From positions 84,938,508 to 85,002,507 of the forward strand of contig NC_090745.1 of NCBI RefSeq assembly GCF_036898095.1: 64,000 nt of DNA, written 5' to 3'. The notes below the pieces were generated by a model. It did no database searches and was not told the DNA's origin. It saw only the letters and a list, made by a program, of their open reading frames with translations. This stretch comes from Palaemon carinicauda (lineage: Eukaryota; Arthropoda; Malacostraca; Decapoda; Palaemonidae). This document shows, in pieces, positions 42,534 through 57,914 of this stretch (position 1 is its first letter; each line of letters begins with the position of its first letter). The position numbers and the translations under genes are program-made.

Positions 42534-43957
42534 CAGTTACTTGTCCACTGCCGAACAAAGACCGGAGACATGTCCCTCTAATTGTGTCTGTTTATAGGCT
42601 TTCTATGCCAGTCCACACCTGCAAACTTTCTTAGTTCATAAACCCATCGTCTTCTCTTCCTTCCCCGGCTTCTTTTCCAATCTTTAGGGACCCATTCTGT
42701 TATTCTTCATGTTTATCTAATATCTATCCTTCTCATTATGCGTCCTGCCGATGTCCATTTCTTTTTCTTACATGTTAAAATATCCCTTACTTTAGTTTGC
42801 TCTCGTATCCATGTTGCTCTTTTTCTATCTTTTGGGATTATTCCCATCATTATTCTTTCCATTGCTCTTCGGGTTATAATTACCTTATGTTTCAGGACTT
42901 TAGTAAGCCTCTAAACTTTTGATGAATAAGTTGAAACTGGTAAAACCATCTGATCAAATACTTTATTTTTCTCAGAGAAAGTGGCAATTTATTTTTCATA
43001 ATGTCCTTCTGTTTACCAAATGCTCTCCATCCCCTACTTATTCTTCTTCTAATTTTGGTATCTTGTCCTGGGAAAACACTGTCTGTTCCAAGTACTATAT
43101 TCATTAACAATAGAGGCTCATCCATAACCCTTATTTGTTGTCTGCATTGTCATTGAACATTATCTTTGTTTTACTCATATTGATTTTACTCCTACATGTC
43201 TGCTTATTTAAATCTTCTATCATCTTTTGCAATTCCTCCCATGATTCACTAAACACAACTGTCATCTGCAAATCTTAAGTTTTTAACGTATTCCCCAGTA
43301 ATATTAATTCCTATATTTCCCCAAATAGTATTTTTGGAAAACTTCGACGAATGCCATGAATAATTTAGGTGAGATGAGGGTCTCCTTGTCTAACTCCTTT
43401 CTCAATCGTAATTTTATCACTGTCTGTATGCATTTTTAGGATTGTTGTACTTTCCTTATAGATATCTCCAAGTGTTCTAATATAAAGTTCATCTATTCCC
43501 TGTCTAAAGGGCTTTCATTACGGCTGAGGTTTTGACAATAGAAAGCTTTCTCATAGCCTGTAAATTCCATGCATAGTGGTTTTTCATACTCCACTGATTT
43601 TTCCATTCGCTGGTTAATCACATGGATATGGTCCGTTGTTGAATTCCAACTTCTAAAGCGTGCCTGCTCTCTTGGTTGATTAAAATCTAGCTTTCTTTCT
43701 ATTCGGCATGATATGATATTTGTAAATATCATATATATCATTGAGAGTAAACTTATTGGGCGATAATTTTTAAGGTTTCTGGTGTGTCCATTTTTTGAAT
43801 TAGTATAATGATAAAGTTTTACCAAGCTGAATGTATAAAGCCTTCATGCAGACATTTTGTGTAAAGTTCGGCTTGTTTTACCATTATGAAATGTCATCCA
43901 TCGGTTATTAAATCAACAGTTAGGCCATCTCCTCCAGCTGCTTTGCCTCTTTTCATG
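42534..43957 (-). mobile_element. RTE-type LINE, family 1, 5'-truncated copy
   Basis: On the minus strand, fragments read NYRPISLLSMIYMIFTNII and LDFNQPREQARFRSWNSTTD (reverse transcriptase, about 43650-43780), then TKIRRRISRGWRAFGKQ (about 43000-43070), and the C-terminal end near 42600-42700. The 3' tail reads GATGAT directly into (TA)n. The 5' end stops near 43957 in AT-rich repeat. Many stops are present. Confidence 0.8.
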
Positions 43958-46380
<2,423 letters not shown>

Positions 46381-46450
46381 AAACCACATACACATCATCA
46401 CCATCATAATCATCATCATCATCACCACCACCATTGTCATCATCATCAGG
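46381..46450. repeat. (ATC)n/(ACC)n microsatellite at the LINE 3' end
   Basis: Imperfect CAT/CAC trinucleotides that, read on the minus strand, form the tail of the LINE beginning upstream at 48915. Confidence 0.85.
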
Positions 46451-48915
46451 CGTCAGTAGTCCACTGCAGAACAAAAGCCTCAGACGTGTCCTTCCACTAG
46501 CATCAGTTTATGGTCTTTCTATGCCAGTCCACACCCGCAAACTTTCTTAATTCCATCTATTATCTTTCCTTCTCATTATATGTCTCCCCCATGTCCATCT
46601 CTTTTACTTACATGTTAAAATATCCACTACTTTAGTTTGCTCTCGTATCCATTCTACGTTTTTTCTGTCCCTTAGTATTATTCCCATCATTATTCTTTCC
46701 ATAGCTTTCCCGAGTTGCAACTAACTTTATGTATTAAGTGTTTAGTAAGGCTCCAAGTTTCTGGCCCAGGAGTTAAAACTGGTAAGACCATCTGATTAAA
46801 TACTTCTTTATAGAGATGGTGGCAATTTATCTTTCATAATCTCATTTTGTTTACCAAAAGCTCTTCATCCCACGATTATCCATCTTTTAATTTCGGTCTC
46901 GTGTCATGGGGAAACACTGACTGTCTGTTCTCAGTATGTATATTCATGAACAATCACTAGAGGTTCGTCCATAACTCTTTATTTGTTGTCTCTCCACATT
47001 TTCATTGAATATTATCTTAGTTTTACGCATATTCATTTTCATTCTTACAATTATGCTTTCTCTCTTCAAGTATTATATTATCTTTGCAATTCCTCCCATG
47101 ATTCACTAAGCAAAACTATGTTATCTGCAAATCTTGAAGTTGCTGAGGAATTCCCCATTGATTTCAATTCCTACATTTTTCCATTCTCATTTTTTTTAAA
47201 CTTTTAGGAGAGATGGAGTCTCCCTACCTAAATCCTTTCTGAGTCGGAATTTTCACACTATCTTTATGTAGCTTTAATATTGTTGAACAGTACTCCTTGT
47301 GTAGATATCTTCAAGTGTTCTAACATAAGATACGTCTGTTTTTTTCTTTGAAGGGCTTTCACTACTGCTGAAGTTTTGACAGAATCAAAAGCTTTCTCAA
47401 AGTCTAGAAATGACATACATCGTGGTTCGCTATACTCTCGATTTTTCAATTAGATGGTTAGTTACATGGATATGGTCAATTCTGAATACCCACTTCTACA
47501 GCCTGCCTGCTATCTTAGTTGAATAAAGTCTAGCTGTCTTTCCATTCAGCCCAATATAATCTTTGTAAATATTCTATTTATTATGGAGAGTAAACTCATT
47601 GGGCGGCAATTTTCAGGCATTTCATGTCTCCCTTTTTGTGAATTAGTATAAGGATAAAGTTTTTCCAAGCTGTAGGTATAGAATATTCTTAAGAAACATT
47701 TTGCGCAAAGTTCGGGCAGTATTACTACGATGAAAGCTTGTCCATCTATTATTAAATCATTTGTTGTCATGTTCTCCAGCTGCTTTGCTTTTTTTCGTGT
47801 CTTTTAATGCTTTCATTACTTCCCCTGCTGTTACGTTTGGTATTGGCTCACTATCGCATAGCATTATACATAAATTGTCAGCAATTTTTATCACTCCATC
47901 GCTATTGTTGATATTTCCCTTTTCATCCTTTAAAGCAAACATCTGTTGGCGTCCTGTTCAAAGTCTTCTTTTCATCAATTTGATGCTTCTTACTTTCTTT
48001 AGTGTTTCCTCAAATTTGTTCTGATTGTGTTTACGAATATCTTGGGTTTTTAGTTTGTTTATTGTTTTTGATAATTCTTCTATTTTTATTTCATGTCTCG
48101 TGGATTTCACCCTCATTTCCAATATATTATTTATTAGGTTTGTTAGTGTTTTTTTTATAGATTTCCTTGATCTTATATAGGAACTTCTGCACCTATTTCT
48201 TGTGCTGATTCCAATACAAATTTTGATAAATTACTGTTCATTTCTTATTTAATTGCTTTGATTTCATCATGTAGCTGAGAGTACCTATTTTGTATTGATA
48301 AACTAAACTCGTCCGATTTTTCTCTTATTACAAAAGTGTTTATTTTCTTTCTTGAAATTATTTTTCATCTTTCTTTCCTTAGACATAAACAAATTTTGGT
48401 TCACACAATACTATGGTTGCTTGACTTCAACTTATCTCGTACTGTTGCATCTTCAACTAAATTAACTTTTTCACTGAGAATAAAATCTATTTCTTTTTCG
48501 TTACTCTATTTTGGCTTCACCATATCCATTTTCTGTTTTTTTTTAATACAAAAAAATGATGTTCATGATTTTGAGATTGTTTCTTTCATCAATTCTACAA
48601 GAAAGTCTCCTTTGTCATTCCTTGTGCCAATTCCAAATTTACATACTGCTGCTTCTCCTCTTTTCTTCTGACCTACTTTAGCACTGATATCCACTAAAAC
48701 AAATTTAAATTGACTTTTATGTTTTTTCCATAGATATCTCTAGATCTTCATAATAATTTTCTATTTCTTCCTCTGTATGGGGTGTTCCGTGTGCATACGT
48801 TTGAATGATCTCCAGTTTATACTCCTTATTTTGTATGATAATTAATTCTGTAATTGTATCACTAAAACTAAAAAACTCTTTCATGTTACTTGCAAAATAT
48901 TTCTTAACCACAAAA
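46437..48915 (-). pseudogene. RTE-type LINE, family 1, longest copy
   Basis: Read on the minus strand from 48915: endonuclease C-terminal part (LEIIQTYAHGTPHTEEE, EDLEISMEKT, about 48720-48830); linker with ALKDTKKSKAAGEHD (about 47770); reverse transcriptase fragments NCRPMSLLSIINRIFTKII (about 47560-47620) and CMSFLDFEKAFDSVKTSAVV (about 47370-47420); then a decayed C-terminus and a trinucleotide tail at 46437. Multiple stops and frame changes. The N-terminal endonuclease half is absent, consistent with 5' truncation. Confidence 0.85.
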
Positions 48916-48952
48916 AAAGAAAAAAAAACTACTCCATTTTATTTGTTGCTTT

Positions 48953-48996
48953 CATGTATGTATGTATGTATGTATGTATGTATGTATGTATGTATG

Positions 48997-49027
<31 letters not shown>

Positions 49028-49036
49028 ATATATATA

Positions 49037-49075
<39 letters not shown>

Positions 49076-49096
49076 CATACATACATACAGTATACA
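48953..49096. repeat. Palindromic (TATG)n-(TA)n-(CATA)n microsatellite
   Basis: About ten TATG units, then TA-rich sequence, then about five CATA units. The tract is therefore self-complementary end to end and sits between two family 1 LINE fragments in opposite orientation. Confidence 0.9.
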
Positions 49097-49139
49097 GTAT
49101 ATATATTTATAGTGTACAAACATTCTATTCAAAGAGAAG

Positions 49140-49908
49140 GAATAGATGAATGCTATGTTGGAAAAACCAAGACTATCTATACAGGAAGTACAGCAATCCT
49201 AAATTTGTTAATATATTTGGACTGAAAGAGCATAAATGTAGGACCGAAAATTAACATGAGTAAAACTAAGATACTGTTCAATGAAACTGCCGAGAGATAA
49301 CAAATAAGAGTTATGGGCAAACCTCTAGAGTCTAGAAATTGTTAATGATTATACATACTTAGAACAGACAGTGTTTCCCCCAGGACACAAGACCAAAATT
49401 AACAGAAGGATAAGGATGGGATGGAGAACTCTTGGTAAACAAAATGAGAATATTAAATGTAAAATGCTACTTTCTTTCAAAATAAAACCATTTAATCAGA
49501 TGGTCCTATCAGCATTAACTTATTCATCAGAAATTTTGAGCCTTACTATAGCCTTATAACATAAGCTATTTACAACTCAAAGAGCTATGGAGAGAATGAT
49601 GATGAGAATAAGAGACAGAAAGCGAGCAAAATGGAAACGAGAGCAAAGTAAAGTAATGGATATCTCAACATGTAAGAAAAAGAAATGGACATGGGCAGGA
49701 CATATAATGTGAATGACAGATAATACATGGACATTAAATATAACAGAATAGATCCTTAGAGATTCCAAAAGAAGCAGGAGAAGGAAGAGAAGACGATGGA
49801 TTGACGAACTAAGATAGTTAGCGGGTGTCGATTGGCATAGAAATGTCATAAACAAATGCAAGTGGAAGGACACGTCTGAGGACTTTCTTCTGCAAAAGTA
49901 ACGGCGGA

Positions 49909-49912
<4 letters not shown>
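49140..49912 (+). mobile_element. RTE-type LINE, family 1, 3' fragment on the + strand
   Basis: Encodes pieces INVGPKINMSKTKILFNETA (about 49225-49300), INRRIRMGWRTLGKQNENIK (about 49390-49455) and RKRRRWID-type sequence near 49790. It ends AACGGCGGATGAT and passes straight into (TA)n at 49911. Corresponds to 46437-47060 of the longer copy but inverted. Confidence 0.8.

Positions 49913-49982
<70 letters not shown>
49911..49982. repeat. (TA)n microsatellite
   Basis: Pure TA tract directly following the LINE tail. Confidence 0.97.
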
Positions 49983-49987
<5 letters not shown>

Positions 49988-52900
49988 CATACATATGTAT
50001 GGATATGCAAGGGGCTGATGCCAATTCAACTTTAGACAATGCTATTAACATTCTTCGTATTATCCTGTTTACAGCGTGATTAATACGTACACATGAAAAT
50101 CTACATCTCTCCAATAGTGTAATGATGTTATATAAGAAAAATTAATTGCATATCATTGTTTAATTTCTTTTACTAAATATCTTTACATGTTTTAAATATA
50201 CTCTCTTTTACCAAATAAATTTACAGAAACCCACTAATTTAGTGTTCTTCACTCTCAATTTTAAATAAAAGACATTACGCAATTAGAGGTTTGTGTATGT
50301 TTACGATCGTATTTTATTAGTTTTAATTTATACGTTATCTTTTAAACAAGTTTACTCCAATTTACTTTAATTCCTTTTTATTTATTTCTATCGTTTGTGT
50401 AAAGTTATTCTTTTCCTTAGAATCTTCCACTTTTACAAAAAAATTAATACCACACTATCATCGTCATTATCATTTCCATTTAACGGAGACAAAAGTAAAA
50501 TAATCCATGGTCCATAAAAGGTCAAAGGTAAGGTCAAGGGCGTATCTTTCCAAGAGGATGTCTTTTCTAACTTCTTGTTCTTCAAGAACGACTTTAACAA
50601 ATCACCAAAGCAACTCCGCACTGAAACTCTTCAGATAAAACTTATGTCTCATTTATATGATAATGTGTGAACACTGGCATCCCTGTGCGGTGTAATTTTT
50701 TTCCCCTTTTTTTTAAATTTGAATTTTCTCATCAAATATTTTCTACATTCGGAAGATTAGAAGAAATCTAGTTTCTGCCTCGTGATGTCAATGGTTCTTT
50801 TTTAGCAGTGTGTCGATTGGCTTGGTAACTTTGTCTTTATCTAGATCCAAGGCTTCTTATCAAGACTTTGTATCGCCCACTAAATGACTGAACAATATTT
50901 CAAAATTGAAGAGGAATCTTCAGACAACTACATCCCATTTGATATAATGTAATTCACCGACCAAATCTTGAGAAGCTGAAGCTGCATTTGACGTGTATTG
51001 AGACATTAAACGCAAAACGGTCAAGTTTTCGAAGCTTACCCTGTAACTGGCTGTGGCCTACTGGTTACGAGCCACCTCTTAACGTAATGCTAGAAAGAAT
51101 AAGGAAACAGTGAAGAAAAGAAAGGTGGCATAAACTGGAAAGACATCACAGACCTAGCTATTGAAAGGTGTAAGGTTACTGTGAAATTGATATGAAAAGG
51201 GTCCCATGTCTCCAATATAACCTTTAGTACAGTGTTTAATCTCGCGCCTTATTTGCTTTACAAGTGAAAACAAGGAAAAAATTTCAGCATACAATATATG
51301 GAATCAGTTGAGCATACGTCCCTTTTCTTGAATCCCAAAGAAAAGAACTGTAAAAATAGAAGTCGAAATCGTTTCATACCATCAAACCCACAATACTTGA
51401 AATATTCCACTACACAGAATAAATAAATAAATACAAAAAGAGTGGAACATAGTAAAGAGCCTTAACCAATCCATCCAGTAAAATTAGAAATCAAAAGAAA
51501 AGAATATCACCAACGCTCCAACCTTTCTCCTCGTGGTCTTTGTCACGTTCGACCGATGCTTGTCTCGCGGGCCACCCAAAAAGTTTCGCTTACCCAAAGA
51601 GTTGGACGTCTGCCAGTTCCCAATGTGATGTCAGATGCGCTTTCCAGCATCATTGACACTAAGGGCTAAGAGTTCCATTTAATATTAAAAATGAACAAAT
51701 ACGCAATGCCAAAGACGAAAAGCAAAGTGTGTTCATTTACGTAGGTAAATGCACATGCTTCTGAGATATTAGGTTATGATTACGTCATTAATTATTTTAC
51801 AAGATCAGTAATATTACGATTAACCAATAAATTACAACAATAACAATAGTTATAGTAATAACAATGTAATCTAGATGTATTTATTAAAAGTTTTTAATCA
51901 AAGCATATATAAAAACAGATGTAAAGGGGAAGATATAACATCATTCAAATATCATCGGATTCATAAAAGAAAAACACAAGAATTGGTTAGAAGCAAACAA
52001 GCTATACAAAAAGGCGTAAAATGTTATCGCTTGAAAAAAGAAAAAAAAAATCTCAATGATATACGAAAAGAATCAATATATATATATATATATATATGAT
52101 GGTCAAAACAATACAAAAACATTGACTATATCGTTCCCTTCTTTGCTTTTCCTGATCACAGTAAATACGATTCTTCAAAGAAAATTAATAGTTATGGACA
52201 CAGCAATCCCTTACTACAAGAAGCTATGGTTACTCAACAAGGATAAATAACAAACTAAGCTTCTCTACTAATAATTTTTCATATAAATAGCTAATTTCAA
52301 AATTATGACAATGCAAAATATATTAAATAAATGGTTAAAAAAACAATTACTCGAATGAAAAAGTGTTCAAATGACAACATAAAACAGAATATAGAAACTT
52401 GAGACATCATAAATAAGAATAATTCTAAAGCAGAATATAAAAAAATAAAATAATAAAACGATACAAAATATGTAGACATGAAATTGTTCATGAATCTTTT
52501 GAAACTACAACACGAACAAAATAAACGGTTAAATATTACAAAATTGGATAAAGAAACTGTTGAAAGAACAACACCAAACAGAATAAAGAATCTGTTAATG
52601 GAACATGACAAAGAAAAAGAATACAAAAACCTTAAAATAAAACAGCAACACAAAAGGAAAGAACTGGAGAAAAACTCAAAGCGGAATAAAGAAACGTTTA
52701 AAAGAAAATCACAAAAGAGAATAAACTCAGAAAGACAACCAACAAATCAACGGTCAACAAAACCAAACGAAGTGGAACAGTTCCAAAACCCTCCCAAAAT
52801 TTGACACGCTCTGGAACAACTTAAAGCGTGTCAGAATCAATAGAGACAAAAGAAAGATAAAGATTGTCTCGCAGGAAAGAATTCTCGACGGTCAAAATGC

Positions 52901-53260
52901 AAACAGATGAATGGCATGTCGAAAAGATTTCGGGAGCCATAAATGGATCACACGAACGTCGACCTGATAGGAGACAGATTGGAGCAAAAGAATGACAAGT
53001 AAGAAAGAAGAAATTGGGGGTCAACATGGAAAAGACATCCTATAAAAACAATTACGGGATTTAATACTAGGACCCATCAAGCTTTGGGCAAAAATGCTTC
53101 AGGAGTAAAACTGTCTAGCAACAAAAGGGTAAAATTAAAACACAAAGTCAGAACAAGAGTGCAATCGCGTCCTGAGGATATTTGAATAAAATTTATATAC
53201 AAACGTACAACAACAGGAAAGAATATAAAAAAAATCTTGTAGGAAAAACGAATGAATTAA
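49983..53260. other. Anonymous DNA, A-rich between 51.8 and 53.2 kb
   Basis: No element is recognised. A GC-richer patch lies at 51520-51670. The + frame at 52478-52804 is Lys/Asn/Gln-rich and looks like a by-product of A-rich DNA. A short (TA)n is at 52078-52097. Confidence 0.4.
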
Positions 53261-53261
53261 T

Positions 53262-53720
<459 letters not shown>

Positions 53721-53722
<2 letters not shown>

Positions 53723-54419
53723 ACTAAATTACAATATATTTTTATTTGATTACTACTATGCGTCGTCATTTCAAAAATGTTTGTCAGAGGTGAATTCATT
53801 GCAATGGAAACGATATATACCTGGGATAATTAAGCTTGTCAGATAAACAAAGCATGTAAATAAAATAAAAAACAGTTAGCTTTAGAAGTTGTTGATTTTC
53901 CCTTACCCTTCGGTATCTAAATATATAGAATTAGGCAGTTAAGGGTCATGTAGTCGTCTATGATCATAAGAGTAATAAATCGGAACTAAAGCTTTAATCT
54001 GCTCTTGGGGAGACGGAATTACAGCAAAAATAATGCAATGGATTTACATTTTACATGAAGTTTGTAAGTAAATCTTCAACAAATCCCTATCATTAAAATG
54101 AAATGCTTTAATCTTTGGAATTTGGTTACTCCTACCTCCTCTTTAAAACCTACCTGCAAAACATTTTCAATTTGAAAGCTTTGGTAATATGAAGCTATAG
54201 CAAAATTTGTTTCAATTAGTCTCAAGGTATAGAAGATAATGAACTTAAAAAGAAATCCTAAAAATAGCATTCACAGGAGGAGACTAATCAAAGAAGAGAA
54301 ATGAAGAATGTCTGTTATTTACAATATGAAATTTCTAAAAACAGGACAGCAACATGATACCATATAGGGAGTAGTATTTTCTTATGAAAAAATCACTTTA
54401 ATGGTACTTCCTAAAAAGC
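53721..54419. other. Anonymous AT-rich DNA
   Basis: Nothing recognised. Confidence 0.45.
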
Positions 54420-54722
54420 GGACAGGCAGTTTTTCCATGTTTAAAGGTTTAAAGTTCACTCATGAATAACAGAGGAAAGGGGAAAGGCCAATGATCCAGA
54501 CCCCAAGCCTCCTCTCCATCAAGCTAGGACCAGGGAGGGCCAGGTAATGGCTTTTGATGACTCAGAAAGTATACCTATACTGTCGGCTTCCCTAAAACCT
54601 CCATCCCTAACTCAAAATGACGGTATGTTTGCAGAATCTACTAGGATCTATCGAGCTTGACCGGGTCTCGAACTCCCGCTCGACAGATGGAGGGACGTTA
54701 CCAATGGGTTACCACAACCACA
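54420..54722 (-). repeat. tRNA-derived SINE, copy 2
   Basis: On the minus strand the head GGTAACCCATTGGTAACG resembles an A-box region and GAGTTCGAGACC the B box. The body matches the copy at 16745-17096 (CCTCTCCATCAAGCTAGGACC on +, AAACCTCCATCCCTA). The two copies are clearly diverged. Confidence 0.65.
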
Positions 54723-55502
54723 TATACATGTAAACAATGGAATATAAAATACACAGAAAATGAAACATATGTGAATGGGTAAGCAGACTTTCTGAATGAC
54801 TGAAAATGGCAATAAATTATCTATGCTGATAATGTTCTTATCAACCACTTCTTTCCATCCTGCCAATGCGATGATTGAAGATTATTAATATTATTATTAT
54901 TACTTGCTGAGCTGCAACCCTAGTTGCAAAAGCAAGATGCCATAAGCCCAAAGGCTCCAATAGGGAAAATAGTCCAGTGAGAAAAGGAAATAAGGAAATA
55001 AACAAACTGCAAAAGAAGTAATTAACAATAAAATAAAAATTTTAAGAAGAGTAACAACATTAAAATAAATATTTCATGTATAAAATATTAAAACTAAAAA
55101 AATAGGAAGAGAAGTAAGATAGAATAGTGTGCCCGAATGTACCCTCAAGACTGAGGAAGACCAAGGTACAAAGGCTATGGCAATATCCAAGACTAGAGAA
55201 CAATGGTTTAATTTTGGTGTGTCCTTCTCCTAGAAGGGCTGCTTACTATAGCTGAAGTCTCTCTTGTACCCTTACCAAGAGGAAAGTAGCCACTCTCCAA
55301 TTACAGAGCAATAGTTAACCCCTTAAGCGAAGAGGAACTGTTTGGTAATCTCAGTGTTGTCAGGTTATGAGGATACTGGAGAATATGTAAAGAATAGGGT
55401 AGACTATTTGGTGTGTGTGTAGGCAAAAGGAAAATGAGCCGTAACCAGAGAGAAGGATCCAATGTAGTACTGTCTGGCCAATCAAAAGACCCAATGACTC
55501 TC

Positions 55503-55558
55503 TGTGGAGGATCCAATTTTTATCAGGATTCCCCATAGGGGAATACTATTGTTTTTTG

Positions 55559-55597
<39 letters not shown>

Positions 55598-56786
55598 TTT
55601 CCGCGCGTTTTTTTCCGCAAGAAATCTGAAAAAATTATCATAGGTAGACTATGGTAAGAATATGGCATAGACCCAGTTTAAGTGACCTTGACCTACTTTT
55701 CAAGGTCACATGGGCTTTTAAAAGCAAAATTTGTAAAATTTGAAATTGCCATTTGGCTTAAAGTATAAGCCGTATGGCTAAGGGCCTTATGGACAATGAT
55801 ACAGAGGTAAATCCCCCGATATTGCCCTAATTTAATGCAAGTAGGTCAAGGTCAAGGTCGCTCATGGCCAAACCGGCTCAAAACAGGTTTGTTTCCGAGA
55901 TCTCAAAAACCGGAAGGCCCAGAGCCCTGATCTTTGATCTTAGTGGCATATGATGCACTATATATTTATCTAAGGTTAGCTCAACTTTTGTAGCGACTGC
56001 TTAATTACTTTTTTTAATATAGATTTTTAACTATTTTTGACATTGCAAAAATCGTGACTTTGGCAATTTCTCCATGAAATACTGGTTTTTGATCATAGCA
56101 TGCTATAGTAAACTACCCCAAACCTGTGCATAAAACCTCCAAATCAAATGTCAAATTTGACCTTGACCCTCATTTTCAAGGTCATTTGGCTATTTCATGA
56201 AGAAATATTAACGTAGGCAAAAGGTGATGTTTTGTTGACGCCCCCCCCCCCCCTCCCATTGGCACATGCTCTTTTAAGATATGGGGTCAAATTTAACCCG
56301 TGACCTTCACACGACCTTGTAAGTGCCAATACTGCCAAATCAAATTTGACCTTGACCCTCATTTTCAAGGTCATATGGCTATTTCATGGAAAAAAATTGA
56401 CGCGGGCTAAAAGTGATGTTTTGTTGTCACCCCCCCCCCCATTCGCACATGCTCTTTCAGAATATGGAGTCATATTTAACCTGTGACCTTCACATGACCT
56501 TATAAGTGCCCATTGTCTTCAAGTTCAAAGTTCAATTTTTCTATATTTGTCATTTTTGCCTATGTTTTACCTCCATATACCTGCTATTATACAGATAAAT
56601 TGCTTTAGAAGTTTGTTAACATAACTCAAAATGTAGTCAAGGGGTCATTAGGCCAATAAACCATTACACAATATCTTTTAATGATTGACGAAAGCATTTC
56701 CACACCTATTTGGCACGAGAATCCTTCGCCACTGGCTTTAGCCAGTTGGTCTAGTTTATTTTAATTTTTTTATTGTTTGCCAAATC

Positions 56787-56880
<94 letters not shown>

Positions 56881-57860
56881 GTTAGTGTATTGATTGTTTG
56901 TTGTGAGGAAGACTGGTGGTATAAATGAGGTTGTTTGTTAATGTTTTTAGCTTGGTTGAGAGAGTAGTTCATGTCTTGGGCGAATGATTTGTCTTTATTT
57001 GACTGCAGCTAGAGGCAGGTGTGAATGCTTGACTATCATTATTATTATATTATTTACCAACGTGGGAGTGTTTTGTTTATTCTGACAGTAAGTACAATTT
57101 ATTTATCTTTGCTAGGAGTGGTTCTGAATGATAGAAACATTTTATTATTTATCTTTGATTATAGTGCAATAGTTTAATTAGCTAGGAGTGTTTGTAAGTG
57201 TTTTTTTTTTTATTTTGCAGACCGTAATTCCTCCTTAGAGAGAGTTTTTTTTTCGGTTTTTTTGGTGGAATTGACTGTTAATGACCTGGCCTGTAATTGA
57301 TTATATTTAGACTGCTCTTTAGATTGACTGATTGTTGATGACCTGGATTGCAGTAAAGAACCTGATTTGATTGTAACTGCTATGATATTATGATTATGAT
57401 GATAGCGATGATATAAACTGCCCAATCAAGTGAGGCAGGTATAGCAGATTGTGGCCAGTGTTGCGTCTGCCAGAGAGTTGTGGCATTGGCCTAAAAGGAC
57501 AGTTGGCCCAGTGTGGATAAAGAGGTCCACGCATAAACAAATATTGGTTTTGGTGTGTGGTTAATCTTAAGTTTTGTTAGAGGTTTTTGTTGGTTTATTT
57601 GAATGGTGTTAAGTTTAATGTTTATTTTGTGTTCAGTTTATGATTAGTTTTAAGTATAATTATTTTGGTTGAGGATGGTTGTATGTTAAGCGTTTTAGTT
57701 TTAAGGAATATAGTATTAAGGTTATGTTGTTGTTGTTGCTTTTTTTTTTTTGTCTAAGAGTCTGGTTTAGATAACGTAAGGGAAAAGTTTGTTTTGTTGA
57801 GACAATTGTCAGTAGGTGTGATTCAGGGTGTGGGGCATGTTTTTGTGACATCCCGCCACA
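55503..57860. mobile_element. Probable solo LTR inserted in repeat X
   Basis: The insert begins TGTGG and ends CCACA, an inverted TG...CA end pair typical of LTRs and integrase-type elements. It is flanked by perfect TCTC at 55499-55502 and 57861-57864. No integrase or RT coding is seen inside. Removing the nested repeat (55525-56755) leaves about 1.1 kb, a plausible LTR length. A (GA)n tract lies at 56789-56874. Orientation is not clear. A minus-strand AATAAA near 56990 hints at minus. Confidence 0.6.
55525..56755. repeat. Dispersed repeat with internal 189-bp tandem duplication
   Basis: Starts AGGATTCCCCATAGGGGAAT followed by (ATT)n, ends CCAGTTGGTCTAGT. Units at 56151-56339 and 56340 to about 56510 are tandem copies, each with TGACCTTGA and TCAAGGTCA arms and a poly-C run. 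I recognise it from memory as a family widespread in marine invertebrates. It lies inside the probable solo LTR. Confidence 0.6.
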
Positions 57861-57914
57861 TCTCTAGCGGTAGTGTCTCAAAGGGTGGTTGGTGCCCTGG
57901 CCAACCTACTACCT

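Larger units (their letters stand above)
54880..57914. repeat. Dispersed repeat X, copy 2, split by an insertion
   Basis: Left part 54880-55502, right part 57861-57914 (TAGCGGTAGTGTCTCAAAGG, GCCCTGGCCAACCTACTACC). Together they match copy 1 at 39751-40393 in order. The break is an inserted element with a target duplication TCTC. Confidence 0.8.

Noticed and set aside
52478..52804. A Lys-rich 108-aa protein
   Set aside because: The region is A-rich overall, the composition follows from that, and no domain is visible.
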